Below, piece by piece: positions 45,698 to 54,450 of a stretch of 64,000 nucleotides of DNA. The translations under genes were made by a program, and so were the position numbers. The notes under the pieces are model-generated. The model was not told the origin of the DNA. It was given only the letters and a program-made list of their open reading frames with translations, and did not search any database. Origin of the DNA: Pedobacter chinensis (GTDB lineage Bacteria > Bacteroidota > Bacteroidia > Sphingobacteriales > Sphingobacteriaceae); contig NZ_QPKV01000001.1 in NCBI RefSeq assembly GCF_003339865.1, forward strand, positions 124,001 to 188,000, written 5' to 3'. Numbering within the stretch: position 1 is the stretch's first letter; each line of letters opens with the position of its first letter.

Positions 45698-46834
45698 ATG
45701 TTAAAAAGAAAAATACATTTTACTCTAGCACTTGTTTTCGCAGTAGCAATAAGCACTAATGCTCAGGTGGAAAAATGGCAGAAAGGAATTGTAAAGCAAG
45801 AATTTCTATATGATAAAGCACCATTTCCTTCGTGCCATTCGGCAACAATTGCCGAAACACCAGCAGGCTTAGTTGCATCTTACTTCGGTGGAACCAGAGA
45901 ACGTGACCCCGATGTAGAAATTTACATCAGCCGTTTTGTTCACGGGAAATGGCTGGCGCCTGTTGCTGTGGCAAATGGCATTCAGCCAGGTGGTAAAAGA
46001 TTACCAACCTGGAATCCGGTGTTGTATCAGGTTCCTGCCGGCGATTTATTGTTGTTTTACAAAATTGGCCCAAAACCATCTGAATGGTGGGGAATGATGA
46101 AAACCTCAAAAGATGGTGGGAAAACCTGGTCTGCTGCTACCAAATTGCCTGACGGCTATATCGGTCCCGTAAAAAATAAACCTGTTTTATTAAGCAATGG
46201 AAACCTTTTTGCGCCATCAAGCAAAGAAGGAGATGGCTGGAAAATTCATTTTGAAGTAACCAAAGATGATGGTAAAACCTGGCGAATGATTGGTCCGCTG
46301 AATGAAAATGGAATCAAAGCGATTCAACCAAGTATTTTACAACATGGAAAAGGAAAATTGCAGATTCTGGCCAGAACGGCGAACAGAGCAATTGTAGAAT
46401 CCTGGTCTGAAGATAACGGAGAAACCTGGTCTGCATTAACCAAAACTTCATTGCCAAATAACAACTCAGGAACGGATGCAGTAACCATGAAAAACGGTCG
46501 CCATGTTTTGGTTTATAACCATGTTTTGCCACCTGGCGATTTAGCAAAAGGAGCAAGAACCCCATTAAATGTTTCAATTTCCAAAAATGGAAAAGAATGG
46601 TACGCAGCCTTAATTTTGGAAGATTCGCCGATTAGTCAGTATTCTTATCCCGCAGTAATTCAAACTTCTGATGGAATGCTTCATTTTATTTATACCTGGA
46701 GAAGAGAAAAAATCAAACATGTAGTTGTCGATCCTTCAAAATTGAAATTGAAGAAAATCAGGAATGGCGTCTGGCCTAAATTGAAAGGTTATACTGCACC
46801 TGTTATTACTGAAACCAAAAACGAAGAGCCATGA
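45698..46834 (+). CDS. Secreted sialidase-family (BNR repeat) propeller protein
   Basis: A 378-residue protein. The ATG at 45677 lies in a REP1 end; ATG at 45698 begins a standard signal peptide ending at TNAQ. It has three Asp-box motifs (SKDGGKTW, TKDDGKTW, SEDNGETW) and the early SYFGGTRERDPDVEIYISR segment typical of sialidase-like propellers in plant-glycan loci. Whether it cleaves a keto-sugar such as Kdo or Dha, or another linkage, cannot be told. The stop overlaps the next start as ATGA, so translation of the esterase is probably coupled to it. Confidence 0.75.
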   Translation: MLKRKIHFTLALVFAVAISTNAQVEKWQKGIVKQEFLYDKAPFPSCHSATIAETPAGLVASYFGGTRERDPDVEIYISRFVHGKWLAPVAVANGIQPGGKRLPTWNPVLYQVPAGDLLLFYKIGPKPSEWWGMMKTSKDGGKTWSAATKLPDGYIGPVKNKPVLLSNGNLFAPSSKEGDGWKIHFEVTKDDGKTWRMIGPLNENGIKAIQPSILQHGKGKLQILARTANRAIVESWSEDNGETWSALTKTSLPNNNSGTDAVTMKNGRHVLVYNHVLPPGDLAKGARTPLNVSISKNGKEWYAALILEDSPISQYSYPAVIQTSDGMLHFIYTWRREKIKHVVVDPSKLKLKKIRNGVWPKLKGYTAPVITETKNEEP

Positions 46835-48699
46835 GAATGATAGAAAATCGTCGTTGCGAGGAGAAACGACGAAGCAATTTTTTTTCTAAGATCAGATTGA
46901 TTCAATCCGTTTATGCCGGGCTTGTTCAAACTTTTCAGAGAAGTAATTCCTATCAGAAATTAGATTGTTTCAGCTTGCTCATATCCAGCTTCATCATGAC
47001 AACAATACTTTCGTCATTGCGAGGAGGAACACCGAAGCAATCTGCCTTATCAGTAAAGATTGCTTCGGTTGATGAAAAATCAAGCCTCGCAGTGACGACC
47101 ACCATACCATCATTGGGATGCAAAGCTTGCCTTGACTTTTTGGGAAAGCAATCTCTTATAAAAGTGGATTGTTCGAGCTTTCATAAGATTGGCTTCGCAA
47201 TGGCAGCTACCATACCGTCATTGCGAGGAACGAAGCAATCTCACTCCGGAAATTCGGATTGCTTCAACTCGTTTATAGTCAGCTTTGTTACAAGCAAGGT
47301 ATTTAAGTGTTTCGCGGTATTGGTTATTTATTTATCATGTGTAAACAATCTCTCTGCCCAAAACCAAAATACTGATAATCCTTATAAAAAACCGCTTGCA
47401 GAGGTTTTAAAAGAGATTCAAACGCGTTTCAAGGTTCAGATAAAATATTCAGACCCACAGGTAAAAGATAAATGGGTAAACTATGCAAGCTGGCGTTTTC
47501 GTGCAGATGTTGATGAAACACTTACCAATGTACTGATGCCTTTAGATATGAAAGTAAACAAGGAAAAGCCAGGTGTTTACAAATTAAAAGAATATGAATA
47601 TTATCGCTGGGAAGTTCAGGAAGGTTGGGCTTATTTGGATAGTCTGGCAACCCAATACCACGACCAGGCCAGTTGGGAAAAACGCAAGGCAGAAATCAAA
47701 CCTGAGTTATATAAAGCTTTACTGCTAGCACCTTTGCCGGCAAAACCAAATTCAAAACCGATCATTACCGCAAAAAGAATTTTCGATGGTTATTCAGTGG
47801 AAAATATCGCTCTGGAAATTTTGCCGGGTGTTTGGATCAATGGCTCATTATATAAGCCACTGAACTTTAAAGGTAAAATTCCAGTGGTTTTAAGCCCTGA
47901 CGGGCATTGGGAGAAACAACGTTACAGACCTGATTGCCAGATTCGTTGTGCTATGATTGCCAGGATGGGCGCCATGGCTTTCAGCTATGATTTATTTGCC
48001 TGGGGTGAATCCATGCTCCAGTTTAAATATGAAGACCATCGCCGAAGTTTAGCACAAACGGTTCAAACCCTTGGCGGAATCAGGATTTTGGATTATTTCA
48101 CTGCTCTGAAAGAAACCGACACCACCAGAGTAGGAATTAGTGGAGGGTCTGGCGCCGGAAGTCATTCCATTTTAATGACGGCTATGGATGCCCGAATTAA
48201 ACTCAGCGCACCAGTGGTTGCCATGTCATCATACTTTTATGGTGGTTGCCCTTGCGAAAGCGGAATGCCCATTCATCAATGTGCAGGCGGAACAGATAAT
48301 GTGGAGCTGGCTGCCATGGCGGCACCACGACCTCAATTATTGGTTTCTGATGGCAGCGACTGGACTGCTCATACTCCCGAACACGATTTTCCGTACCTGC
48401 AAAAAATGTATGGTTATTACGGCGTCAGAGACAAAGTTGAAAACGTTCATCTTCCTGATGAAAAGCATGATTTTGGCATCAACAAACGCATCGCACTTTA
48501 CGATTTTTTAATCAGGAATTTCAAACTTAACGGCACTGCCGCCAAAGATAAAACGGGTAAATACGATGAAAGTAAAGTTACCATCGAGAAAGAAAATGCC
48601 CTGTATGTTTTTGGAGATAAGGGCGAAAAATTACCCAAAAATGCAGTTATGGGATTTGAAAATTTGGAGAGGTTATTTCCTTTAAACGCAACTAAATAA
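46831..48699 (+). CDS. Alpha/beta-hydrolase esterase (acetylxylan-esterase-like) with repeat-derived N-terminal extension
   Basis: A 622-residue frame. From about residue 178 there is a small STN/secretin-like segment (LAEVLKEIQTRFKVQIKYS) and then an alpha/beta hydrolase with GISGGSGAGSHS (candidate nucleophile S440) and DEKHDFG (candidate H546), as in dienelactone-hydrolase or acetyl-esterase-type proteins. The signal-peptide core VFKCFAVLVIYLSCVNNLSAQ is at about 157-177. Residues about 6-150 come from four REP1 copies in frame. ATGA overlap with the preceding stop supports the first codon. In-frame ATGs at about 46996 and 47199 lie inside repeats and are possible restarts. Confidence 0.75.
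   Translation: MRMIENRRCEEKRRSNFFSKIRLIQSVYAGLVQTFQRSNSYQKLDCFSLLISSFIMTTILSSLRGGTPKQSALSVKIASVDEKSSLAVTTTIPSLGCKACLDFLGKQSLIKVDCSSFHKIGFAMAATIPSLRGTKQSHSGNSDCFNSFIVSFVTSKVFKCFAVLVIYLSCVNNLSAQNQNTDNPYKKPLAEVLKEIQTRFKVQIKYSDPQVKDKWVNYASWRFRADVDETLTNVLMPLDMKVNKEKPGVYKLKEYEYYRWEVQEGWAYLDSLATQYHDQASWEKRKAEIKPELYKALLLAPLPAKPNSKPIITAKRIFDGYSVENIALEILPGVWINGSLYKPLNFKGKIPVVLSPDGHWEKQRYRPDCQIRCAMIARMGAMAFSYDLFAWGESMLQFKYEDHRRSLAQTVQTLGGIRILDYFTALKETDTTRVGISGGSGAGSHSILMTAMDARIKLSAPVVAMSSYFYGGCPCESGMPIHQCAGGTDNVELAAMAAPRPQLLVSDGSDWTAHTPEHDFPYLQKMYGYYGVRDKVENVHLPDEKHDFGINKRIALYDFLIRNFKLNGTAAKDKTGKYDESKVTIEKENALYVFGDKGEKLPKNAVMGFENLERLFPLNATK
46847..47290 (+). repeat. Cluster of four REP1 palindromes inside the esterase gene
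   Basis: Copies lie at about 46847-47000, 47012-47097, 47108-47206 and 47216-47290. Each begins with a form of CGTCATTGCGAGGA and has internal GAAGCAATC/GATTGCTTC arms; the second and third end in recognisable right arms (CTCGCAGTGACG, CTTCGCAATGGCA). The first copy is read as RRCEEKRRSN, the second and fourth as SSLRGGTPKQSA and PSLRGTKQSH, so two of the reading frames of the element are used. None introduces an in-frame stop. Confidence 0.88.
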
Positions 48700-49601
48700 T
48701 GGATAATCAGCATCAAAACAGAAGAACTTTTATTGGTCAAGTCGCCTTATTAACAGGAGCTTTAATGATCCCTGATCAATTGCTGGTAGCGGCTGAGAAA
48801 AAGAGCAGGTATAAAGTGGCGGTTATTGATTTAATGATCCTGAAACGACAGAAGATAAGTGCTTTACCACTTGCAAGAGAAATCGGAGCTGATGGAGTGG
48901 AAATTGATATGGGCGGATTAGGCGATAGAGAAACATTCGACAATAAATTGGCCGATCCGAAAATCAGGCAAGAATATCTGGATAAGGCAAAAGAACTGAA
49001 CCTCGAGATTTGCGCTTTGGCAATGACTGGATTTTATGCGCAATCGTTCGCTAAACGTCCAACTTATCAAAAAATGATTCAGGACTGCCTGGACACAGCA
49101 AAAGCGATGAATGTTAAAGTGGTTTTTCTTCCGCTAGGTGTTCAGGGCGATTTGGTTAAAAACCCTGAGTTGCGTGAACCAATTGTAGAAAGGCTTAAAG
49201 TAGCTGGAAAAATGGCCTCAAAAGCAGGAATTGTCATTGGGATTGAAAGTGCGCTCGATGCGAAGGGCGAATTGCAATTGTTAAAAGATGTAGGTTCTAA
49301 ACAGGTAAAAAGCTACTTCAATTTCTCTAATGCAATAAAAAACGGAAGAGATTTACAGGAAGAATTAAAGATTCTGGGTAAGAAGAATATCATTCAAATC
49401 CATGCTACCAATGAAGATGGCGTTTGGTTGAAAAACGACTCGAAAATCGATTTAAATAAAGTAAAAGCAACACTTGATGCTATGGGTTGGAGGGGTTGGT
49501 TAGTGGTAGAAAGAAGCCGTGATGCGACACAACCCACAAATGTAAAATATAACTTCAGTGCCAATACAAGCTACCTGAAATCAGTTTTTCAAGCTAAATA
49601 A
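48699..49601 (+). CDS. Exported sugar phosphate isomerase/epimerase-like TIM-barrel protein
   Basis: A 300-residue protein of the xylose-isomerase-like/AP-endonuclease-2 barrel superfamily (AREIGADGVEIDMGGLG, AMTGFYAQSF, VVFLPLGVQGDL, GIVIGIESALDAKGELQLL, IIQIHATNEDG). The N-terminus NRRTFIGQVALLTGALMIP resembles a twin-arginine signal, suggesting export already folded, as for many similar Bacteroidota proteins. Activity on free sugars in the periplasm is a guess. The start overlaps the preceding stop by one base. Confidence 0.75.
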   Translation: MDNQHQNRRTFIGQVALLTGALMIPDQLLVAAEKKSRYKVAVIDLMILKRQKISALPLAREIGADGVEIDMGGLGDRETFDNKLADPKIRQEYLDKAKELNLEICALAMTGFYAQSFAKRPTYQKMIQDCLDTAKAMNVKVVFLPLGVQGDLVKNPELREPIVERLKVAGKMASKAGIVIGIESALDAKGELQLLKDVGSKQVKSYFNFSNAIKNGRDLQEELKILGKKNIIQIHATNEDGVWLKNDSKIDLNKVKATLDAMGWRGWLVVERSRDATQPTNVKYNFSANTSYLKSVFQAK

Positions 49602-49602
49602 T

Positions 49603-52230
49603 ATGAGTAGAGTTAAAAATTGCTTAAATATGATTTGTTGGTTTTGCAATATGGTTGCCCGTGGAGAAACGTATCACAGCTCGGGAATATTGATGCCTTG
49701 GTACATGTTCCCACAAACCAAACAATTCAGTTTTTCAAAATTTAAACTGTTTTTTAGCATAATTCTGCTTTTATGGAGCATTAAATCAAATGCAGCCGAT
49801 ATTTATGTCTCGATAAATGGCGCTGATACGAATATCGGTACCAAAGATAAACCTTTGGGCACACTTCACTTTGCAATCAGAAAAGCTCGTGAACTGAGGC
49901 GTTTGAACGATGTTTCAATTAAGGGAGGAATTCGAATCATCATCGGTAAAGGTTTTTATCAACTGCACGAACCTGTAGTCCTTCGTCCTGAAGATTCTGG
50001 AACAAAAGACAGTCCCACGGAAATTATTGCAGAATCCAATGAAAAGGTTATTTTAAGTGGCGGCATAAAAATAAAAGACTGGAAAAAACTTAATGGAACA
50101 ATTCCAGGTTTGCCAAAAGAATCTATAGGAAAAGTTTGGGTTACTGATGTTCCAAACTTCGATGGAAACGATTTAATATTCAGGCAACTCTGGGTAAATG
50201 GTAAGAAAGCCATCCGGGCAAAAAATTATAATGGCGGGGAAATGGGCAGGATACTATCCTGGGATGCCGGGAAGCAAACCTGTAAAATTCCAATCATAAA
50301 AAACATCAGCTTGACTGATATTAAGGGAATGGAGATGCTCATTCATCAATGGTGGGCAATTGCAAACCTTCGGGTAAAATCAGTTAACGTTGTCGGAAAT
50401 GTTGCTGAACTATTTTTTATGCAGCCCGAAAGTAGAGTTCAATCCGAGCATCCATGGCCAGCACCCTGGATTTCAGAGAAAACAGGTAACTCTGCTTTTT
50501 ATCTGACTAATGCAATTCAGTTTTTAAACGAACCTGGCGAATGGTTTGAAGATTTACAAAACCATAAACTTTACTACTGGCCCAGAGCATCAGAAAATAT
50601 GCTCAATGCAGAAGTTATTGCTCCCGCTATCGAAAATCTTGTTAAAATCGAAGGCACTATTGATCGTCCCGTTTCTTATATCCGATTTAAAGGCATTTCA
50701 TTCGAGCACTCTACCTGGTTGAGGCCATCACAACAGGGCCACGTTCCACATCAGGCAGGGATGTACATGCTCGATGCCTACAAACTAAAAACACCAGGAA
50801 CACCAGACAAGACAACTTTGGAAAATCAGGCTTGGGTGGGGAGGCCTGCATCTGCAGTCGAAGTGGTTTATGCAACAAATACTTCGTTTGAATCCTGCCG
50901 GTTCGAACATTTGGCATCAACAGGTTTGGATTATAAGAAAGGAACAGCTGATAATAAAATCAAAGGGAATTTATTTAAAGATATTGGCGGCTCTGCGATT
51001 TTGATCGGAACTTTTTCTGATGAGGCAACAGAAGTGCATCTGCCTTACAATCCTTCAGATCAAAGAGAGATTTCGACAAATGATAAGATCGAAAACAATC
51101 TGATTACGGATGTGACCAATGAAGATTGGGGCGCTGTAGGCATTGGTGCAGGTTATGTTCGGGGCATTAAAATCCTTCATAATGAAATCAATGAGGTCTC
51201 TTATTCGGGAATCAGCATGGGTTGGGGATGGACCAAAACGCAGAATGCAATGAAGACCAATACCATTAGCGGTAATAAAATTCATCACTATGGAAAACAC
51301 CTGTATGATGTGGCTGGTATTTACACTTTATCTGCCCAACCCGAATCATTTATTACAGAAAATGTAATTGATAGTATTTACAAAGCACCTTTTGCACATC
51401 TTCCTGAACATTGGTTTTACCTGTATACCGATGAAGGTTCATCATACTTTACCATCAAAAACAACTGGACACCTGCCGAAAAATATCTTCAGAATGCAAA
51501 TGGTCCTGGCAATTTATGGGAAAACAATGGGCCAAAAGTTGATGAAAATATAAAGTTGAATGCAGGTTTGGAAAAGCCTTTTCAATATTTATTAAAGGAA
51601 AAATCTGCTTATTCAAAAAGAGAAATCAATCAGGCTGAGGATAAGTCAGTTGTATTTGAATTGATCTTTAAATCTGATCATCTTCCGGGAGACAATGTTT
51701 TAAGAGGTTTTGCAAAAGGAAATAACCTTCTGCCAGGTTCAATTTGTAAATGGAATAACCGGTTAGTCATTTACACCTCAAGCTTAAAAGTAGAAAGCTT
51801 AAAACAAACTTTGAAAGGTTTGAACGCAACTGAAATTAAACTGTATGATAATTTGTTTTACGATTTCAACAGACAAAATAATTGCGGCGAAAAACCCGTG
51901 GGAGAATGGGATAATATCATTTTATCGGCGAATTTGGTTAAGGATGAAAAACTGCAAAAGGAATACCTTGATTATCATAAAACGCAGTTTGAAAAATGGC
52001 CTGAGATATCAAAAGGATTTTGCAATGCAGAGTTTCAACGGTTGGCAATTTTTAAAAATGACAGGCAATTAATGCTGGTCATTAGTATTCCAAAAGGAAA
52101 AAGTTTAGATGAACTCAATCCAAAAACAACAGAAAATAATCCGAAAGTGGATGAATGGAATGCCATAATGAAAAAATATCAGGAAGGAATTGAAGGTACA
52201 AAACTTGATGAGGTTTGGGTTTTTTTTTAA
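49603..52230 (+). CDS. Right-handed beta-helix protein fused to a C-terminal L-rhamnose mutarotase-like domain
   Basis: An 875-residue secreted protein. The signal-peptide core KLFFSIILLLWSIKSNAA is at about 48-65, so the start may be M35 (49705) rather than the first ATG. Residues about 66-640 form a beta-helix of the type seen in GH120-like enzymes (PTEIIAESNEKVILSGGIKI, FRQLWVNGKKAIRAKNY, FKGISFEHSTW). Residues about 775-875 resemble RhaM: Y788 and H792 in EYLDYHKTQFEKWPEI keep the spacing of Y18 and H22 of E. coli RhaM, followed by FQRLAIFKNDRQLMLVISI, VDEWNAIM and a final LDEVWVF. Residues about 685-770 look like a second, degenerate copy of that ferredoxin-like fold. Probably a periplasmic rhamnose-releasing or rhamnose-handling enzyme (inference). 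Confidence 0.78.
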   Translation: MSRVKNCLNMICWFCNMVARGETYHSSGILMPWYMFPQTKQFSFSKFKLFFSIILLLWSIKSNAADIYVSINGADTNIGTKDKPLGTLHFAIRKARELRRLNDVSIKGGIRIIIGKGFYQLHEPVVLRPEDSGTKDSPTEIIAESNEKVILSGGIKIKDWKKLNGTIPGLPKESIGKVWVTDVPNFDGNDLIFRQLWVNGKKAIRAKNYNGGEMGRILSWDAGKQTCKIPIIKNISLTDIKGMEMLIHQWWAIANLRVKSVNVVGNVAELFFMQPESRVQSEHPWPAPWISEKTGNSAFYLTNAIQFLNEPGEWFEDLQNHKLYYWPRASENMLNAEVIAPAIENLVKIEGTIDRPVSYIRFKGISFEHSTWLRPSQQGHVPHQAGMYMLDAYKLKTPGTPDKTTLENQAWVGRPASAVEVVYATNTSFESCRFEHLASTGLDYKKGTADNKIKGNLFKDIGGSAILIGTFSDEATEVHLPYNPSDQREISTNDKIENNLITDVTNEDWGAVGIGAGYVRGIKILHNEINEVSYSGISMGWGWTKTQNAMKTNTISGNKIHHYGKHLYDVAGIYTLSAQPESFITENVIDSIYKAPFAHLPEHWFYLYTDEGSSYFTIKNNWTPAEKYLQNANGPGNLWENNGPKVDENIKLNAGLEKPFQYLLKEKSAYSKREINQAEDKSVVFELIFKSDHLPGDNVLRGFAKGNNLLPGSICKWNNRLVIYTSSLKVESLKQTLKGLNATEIKLYDNLFYDFNRQNNCGEKPVGEWDNIILSANLVKDEKLQKEYLDYHKTQFEKWPEISKGFCNAEFQRLAIFKNDRQLMLVISIPKGKSLDELNPKTTENNPKVDEWNAIMKKYQEGIEGTKLDEVWVFF

Positions 52231-52258
52231 ACCGATAGAATAAATACGTGTTGCTGGG

Positions 52259-53145
52259 TTTGTCATTCTGAACAAAGTGAAGAATCTCCAAGCGATGGAA
52301 AACCGGCTTAAATTAAAGTACAACAAAAAACCCGGATAGATGCGGGTTCTGTACTTTTCGGTTAGAGATTCTTCCTGCGTCAGAATGACAACAATTGATG
52401 AAAAAATAATAACGCTTATAAAAATAGATCATGTTAAGATTAGAGGGTTTGTCATTCTGAACAAATTGAAGAATCTCCAAGCGATGGAAAACCGGCTTAA
52501 ATTAAAGTACAACAAAACCCCGAATAGATGTGGGTTCTGTACTTTTCGGTTAGAGATTCTTCCTGCGTCAGAAAGACAACAATTGATGGAAAAATAATAA
52601 CGCTTAGAAAAATAATATCATATTAAAATTAGAGGGTTTGTCATTCTGAACAAAGTGAAGAATCTCCAAGCGATGGAAAACCGGCTTAAATTAAAGTACA
52701 ACAAAAACCCCGGATAGATGCGGGTTCTGTACTTTTCGGTTAGAGATTCTTCCGGCGTCAGAAGGACAACAATTGATGGAAAAATAATAACACTTAGAAA
52801 AATAATATCATGTTAAAATTAGAGGGTTTGTCATTCTGAACAAAGTGAAGAATCTCCAAGCGATGGAAAACCGGCTTAAATTAAAGTACAACAAAAACCC
52901 CGGATAGATGCGGGTTCCGTACTTTTCGGTTAGATTCTTCCTGCGCCAGAATGACAACAACTGATGGAAAAATAATAATGCTTATAAAAATAGATCATGT
53001 TAAGATTAGAGGGTTTGTCATTCTGAACAAAGTGAAGAATCTCCAAGCGATGGAAAACCGGCTTAAATTAAAGTACAACAAAAACCCTGGATAGATGCGG
53101 GTTCTGTACTTTTCGGTTAGAGATTCTTCCTGCGCCAGAATGACA
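52259..53145. repeat. Five-copy array of a 187-190-bp palindromic repeat carrying a copied gene start
   Basis: This fills the 950-base gap. Units start at 52261, 52450, 52639, 52829 and 53016 (TGTCATTCTG). Each has GTCATTCTGAAC...GAAGAATCTC on the left and GAGATTCTTCC...CAGAATGACA on the right, a long hairpin, plus CTTAAATTAAAGTACAACAA and a GGGTTCTGTAC segment between. Units are joined by AATAATAACGCTTA followed by ATGTTAAGATTAG or a close variant (52431, 52620, 52810, 52997). That 13-base string is exactly the start of the next gene at 53181. No other gene or terminator is seen in the gap. Confidence 0.92.
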
Positions 53146-53180
53146 AAACGAAAAATAATAACGCTTAGAAAAATAATACC

Positions 53181-54266
53181 ATGTTAAGATTAGGGATTTT
53201 AGGTTTAGGAGAGGGCAGAAGTACGATTTCTGCATCATTGGCGAGCAAAAAATTTAAGCTCATTCAAATTTGCGATGCCAATAAAAAGCTTTGTAAAGAA
53301 CGCGCTTTGGAATTCGATTTTCAAAACTGGACAACCAGTTACGAGGATATGTTAACCAGTGACAAAATCGATATGATTGCAATTTACACGCCAGATCATT
53401 TGCATTTTGAACACATTAAACAAGCTTTGCTACATGGAAAACATGTGGTTTGTACAAAACCTTTCATTGACGATTTATCACAGGCAAACGAACTTCTGGA
53501 GCTGGCTAAAAAATCTAGGAAAAAGATTTTCGTAGGGCAAAGCTCTCGTTTTTTTGAACCGGCCATGCGCCAAAAGAAAGATTTTGATAAGGGCTTGATT
53601 GGCAATTTAATCACGATTGAAAGCCATTATCACGCCGATCATCGTTGGTTTTTAGAGAAAGGCTGGGCACTAAAACAATCGTTCAAATGGCTTTATGGTG
53701 GCTTAAGTCATCCGGTCGATTTTGTGCGGTGGTATATGCCAGATATTGAAGAGGTAATGGGTTATGGTATGTTGAGCAGCAATGGACTGAAAGCGGGTTT
53801 GAAAAATCAGGATACGATGCACTTCATTTTTAAGGCAAAAGATGGAAGAATAGCAAGAGTGAGCGGCGCTTACACGGGTCCAACGCAACCTGCAAGTCGC
53901 GACAGTGGAATGAGTTGTATTTTACGTGGAACCGAAGGCGCCAGTCAGGCCGATTACCATGAATTACGTTATTCTGTTACCACAAAAACTGGCGAAGAAA
54001 AGATAATTACCTGGGGCGACTCTACCTTAAAACATTACTTTCGTTTCGAAGGACAAAGCCATCATGCAGGAGAATACCAAAATTACCTGGACTATTTTGC
54101 AGATAGCATCAACAATAAATTTACAGCCTATCCTGATTTGAAAGAAGGAATTGGGACAGTTGCACTTTTACAGGCAATGGATCAATCTTTGGAAACAGGT
54201 TTACCAGTAAAAGTTGATGAGATATTGAAAGCAAACAATATTACCCGGGAATCGATAGGATTGTGA
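53181..54266 (+). CDS. Gfo/Idh/MocA-family oxidoreductase
   Basis: A 361-residue cytoplasmic protein with an N-terminal Rossmann domain (LRLGILGLGEGRSTI, DMIAIYTPDHLHFEHIKQAL), the CTKPF motif that places the catalytic lysine, and a C-terminal alpha/beta domain (GGLSHPVDFVRWYMPDIEEV) where H in LSHPVDF is the likely catalytic histidine. Members oxidise or reduce sugars or derivatives with NAD(P). No signal peptide is present, unlike many family members in such loci. It likely forms a unit with the symporter downstream. Its first 13 bases recur in the upstream array, as described there. Confidence 0.9.
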   Translation: MLRLGILGLGEGRSTISASLASKKFKLIQICDANKKLCKERALEFDFQNWTTSYEDMLTSDKIDMIAIYTPDHLHFEHIKQALLHGKHVVCTKPFIDDLSQANELLELAKKSRKKIFVGQSSRFFEPAMRQKKDFDKGLIGNLITIESHYHADHRWFLEKGWALKQSFKWLYGGLSHPVDFVRWYMPDIEEVMGYGMLSSNGLKAGLKNQDTMHFIFKAKDGRIARVSGAYTGPTQPASRDSGMSCILRGTEGASQADYHELRYSVTTKTGEEKIITWGDSTLKHYFRFEGQSHHAGEYQNYLDYFADSINNKFTAYPDLKEGIGTVALLQAMDQSLETGLPVKVDEILKANNITRESIGL

Positions 54267-54293
54267 TTGTTTACCACGGAAACATACAGCGAT

Positions 54294-54374
54294 TGTCATT
54301 GCGGGGCACGAAGCAATCCTACAATTTTAGGTTGGGTAGCAAACACATAAAATTCCTTCGTGCCTCGCAACTAC
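54294..54374. repeat. Degenerate REP1 palindrome between oxidoreductase and symporter genes
   Basis: TGTCATTGCGGGGCACGAAG with CAATCC on the left and CTTCGTGCCTCGCAACTA on the right form a decayed inverted repeat. The arms pair as GGCACGAAG with CTTCGTGCC. The 184-base gap holds no other element. Confidence 0.7.
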
Positions 54375-54450
54375 GGGGCGCATAAAAAATTATCTCCGTG
54401 AATGCTATGAGTCCGAGGCAAAACAAAAACCAAACTAACCAAATGAACCA

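Noticed and set aside
35743..46834. True sialidases acting on sialic acid
   Set aside because: The locus is built for plant pectin, no sialic acid catabolic genes are seen, and the GH33 arginine triad could not be assigned.
52259..53145. CRISPR-like array or small genes inside the repeat array
   Set aside because: Units of 187-190 bases lack variable spacers, and the longer frames in it simply reflect the repeated sequence.
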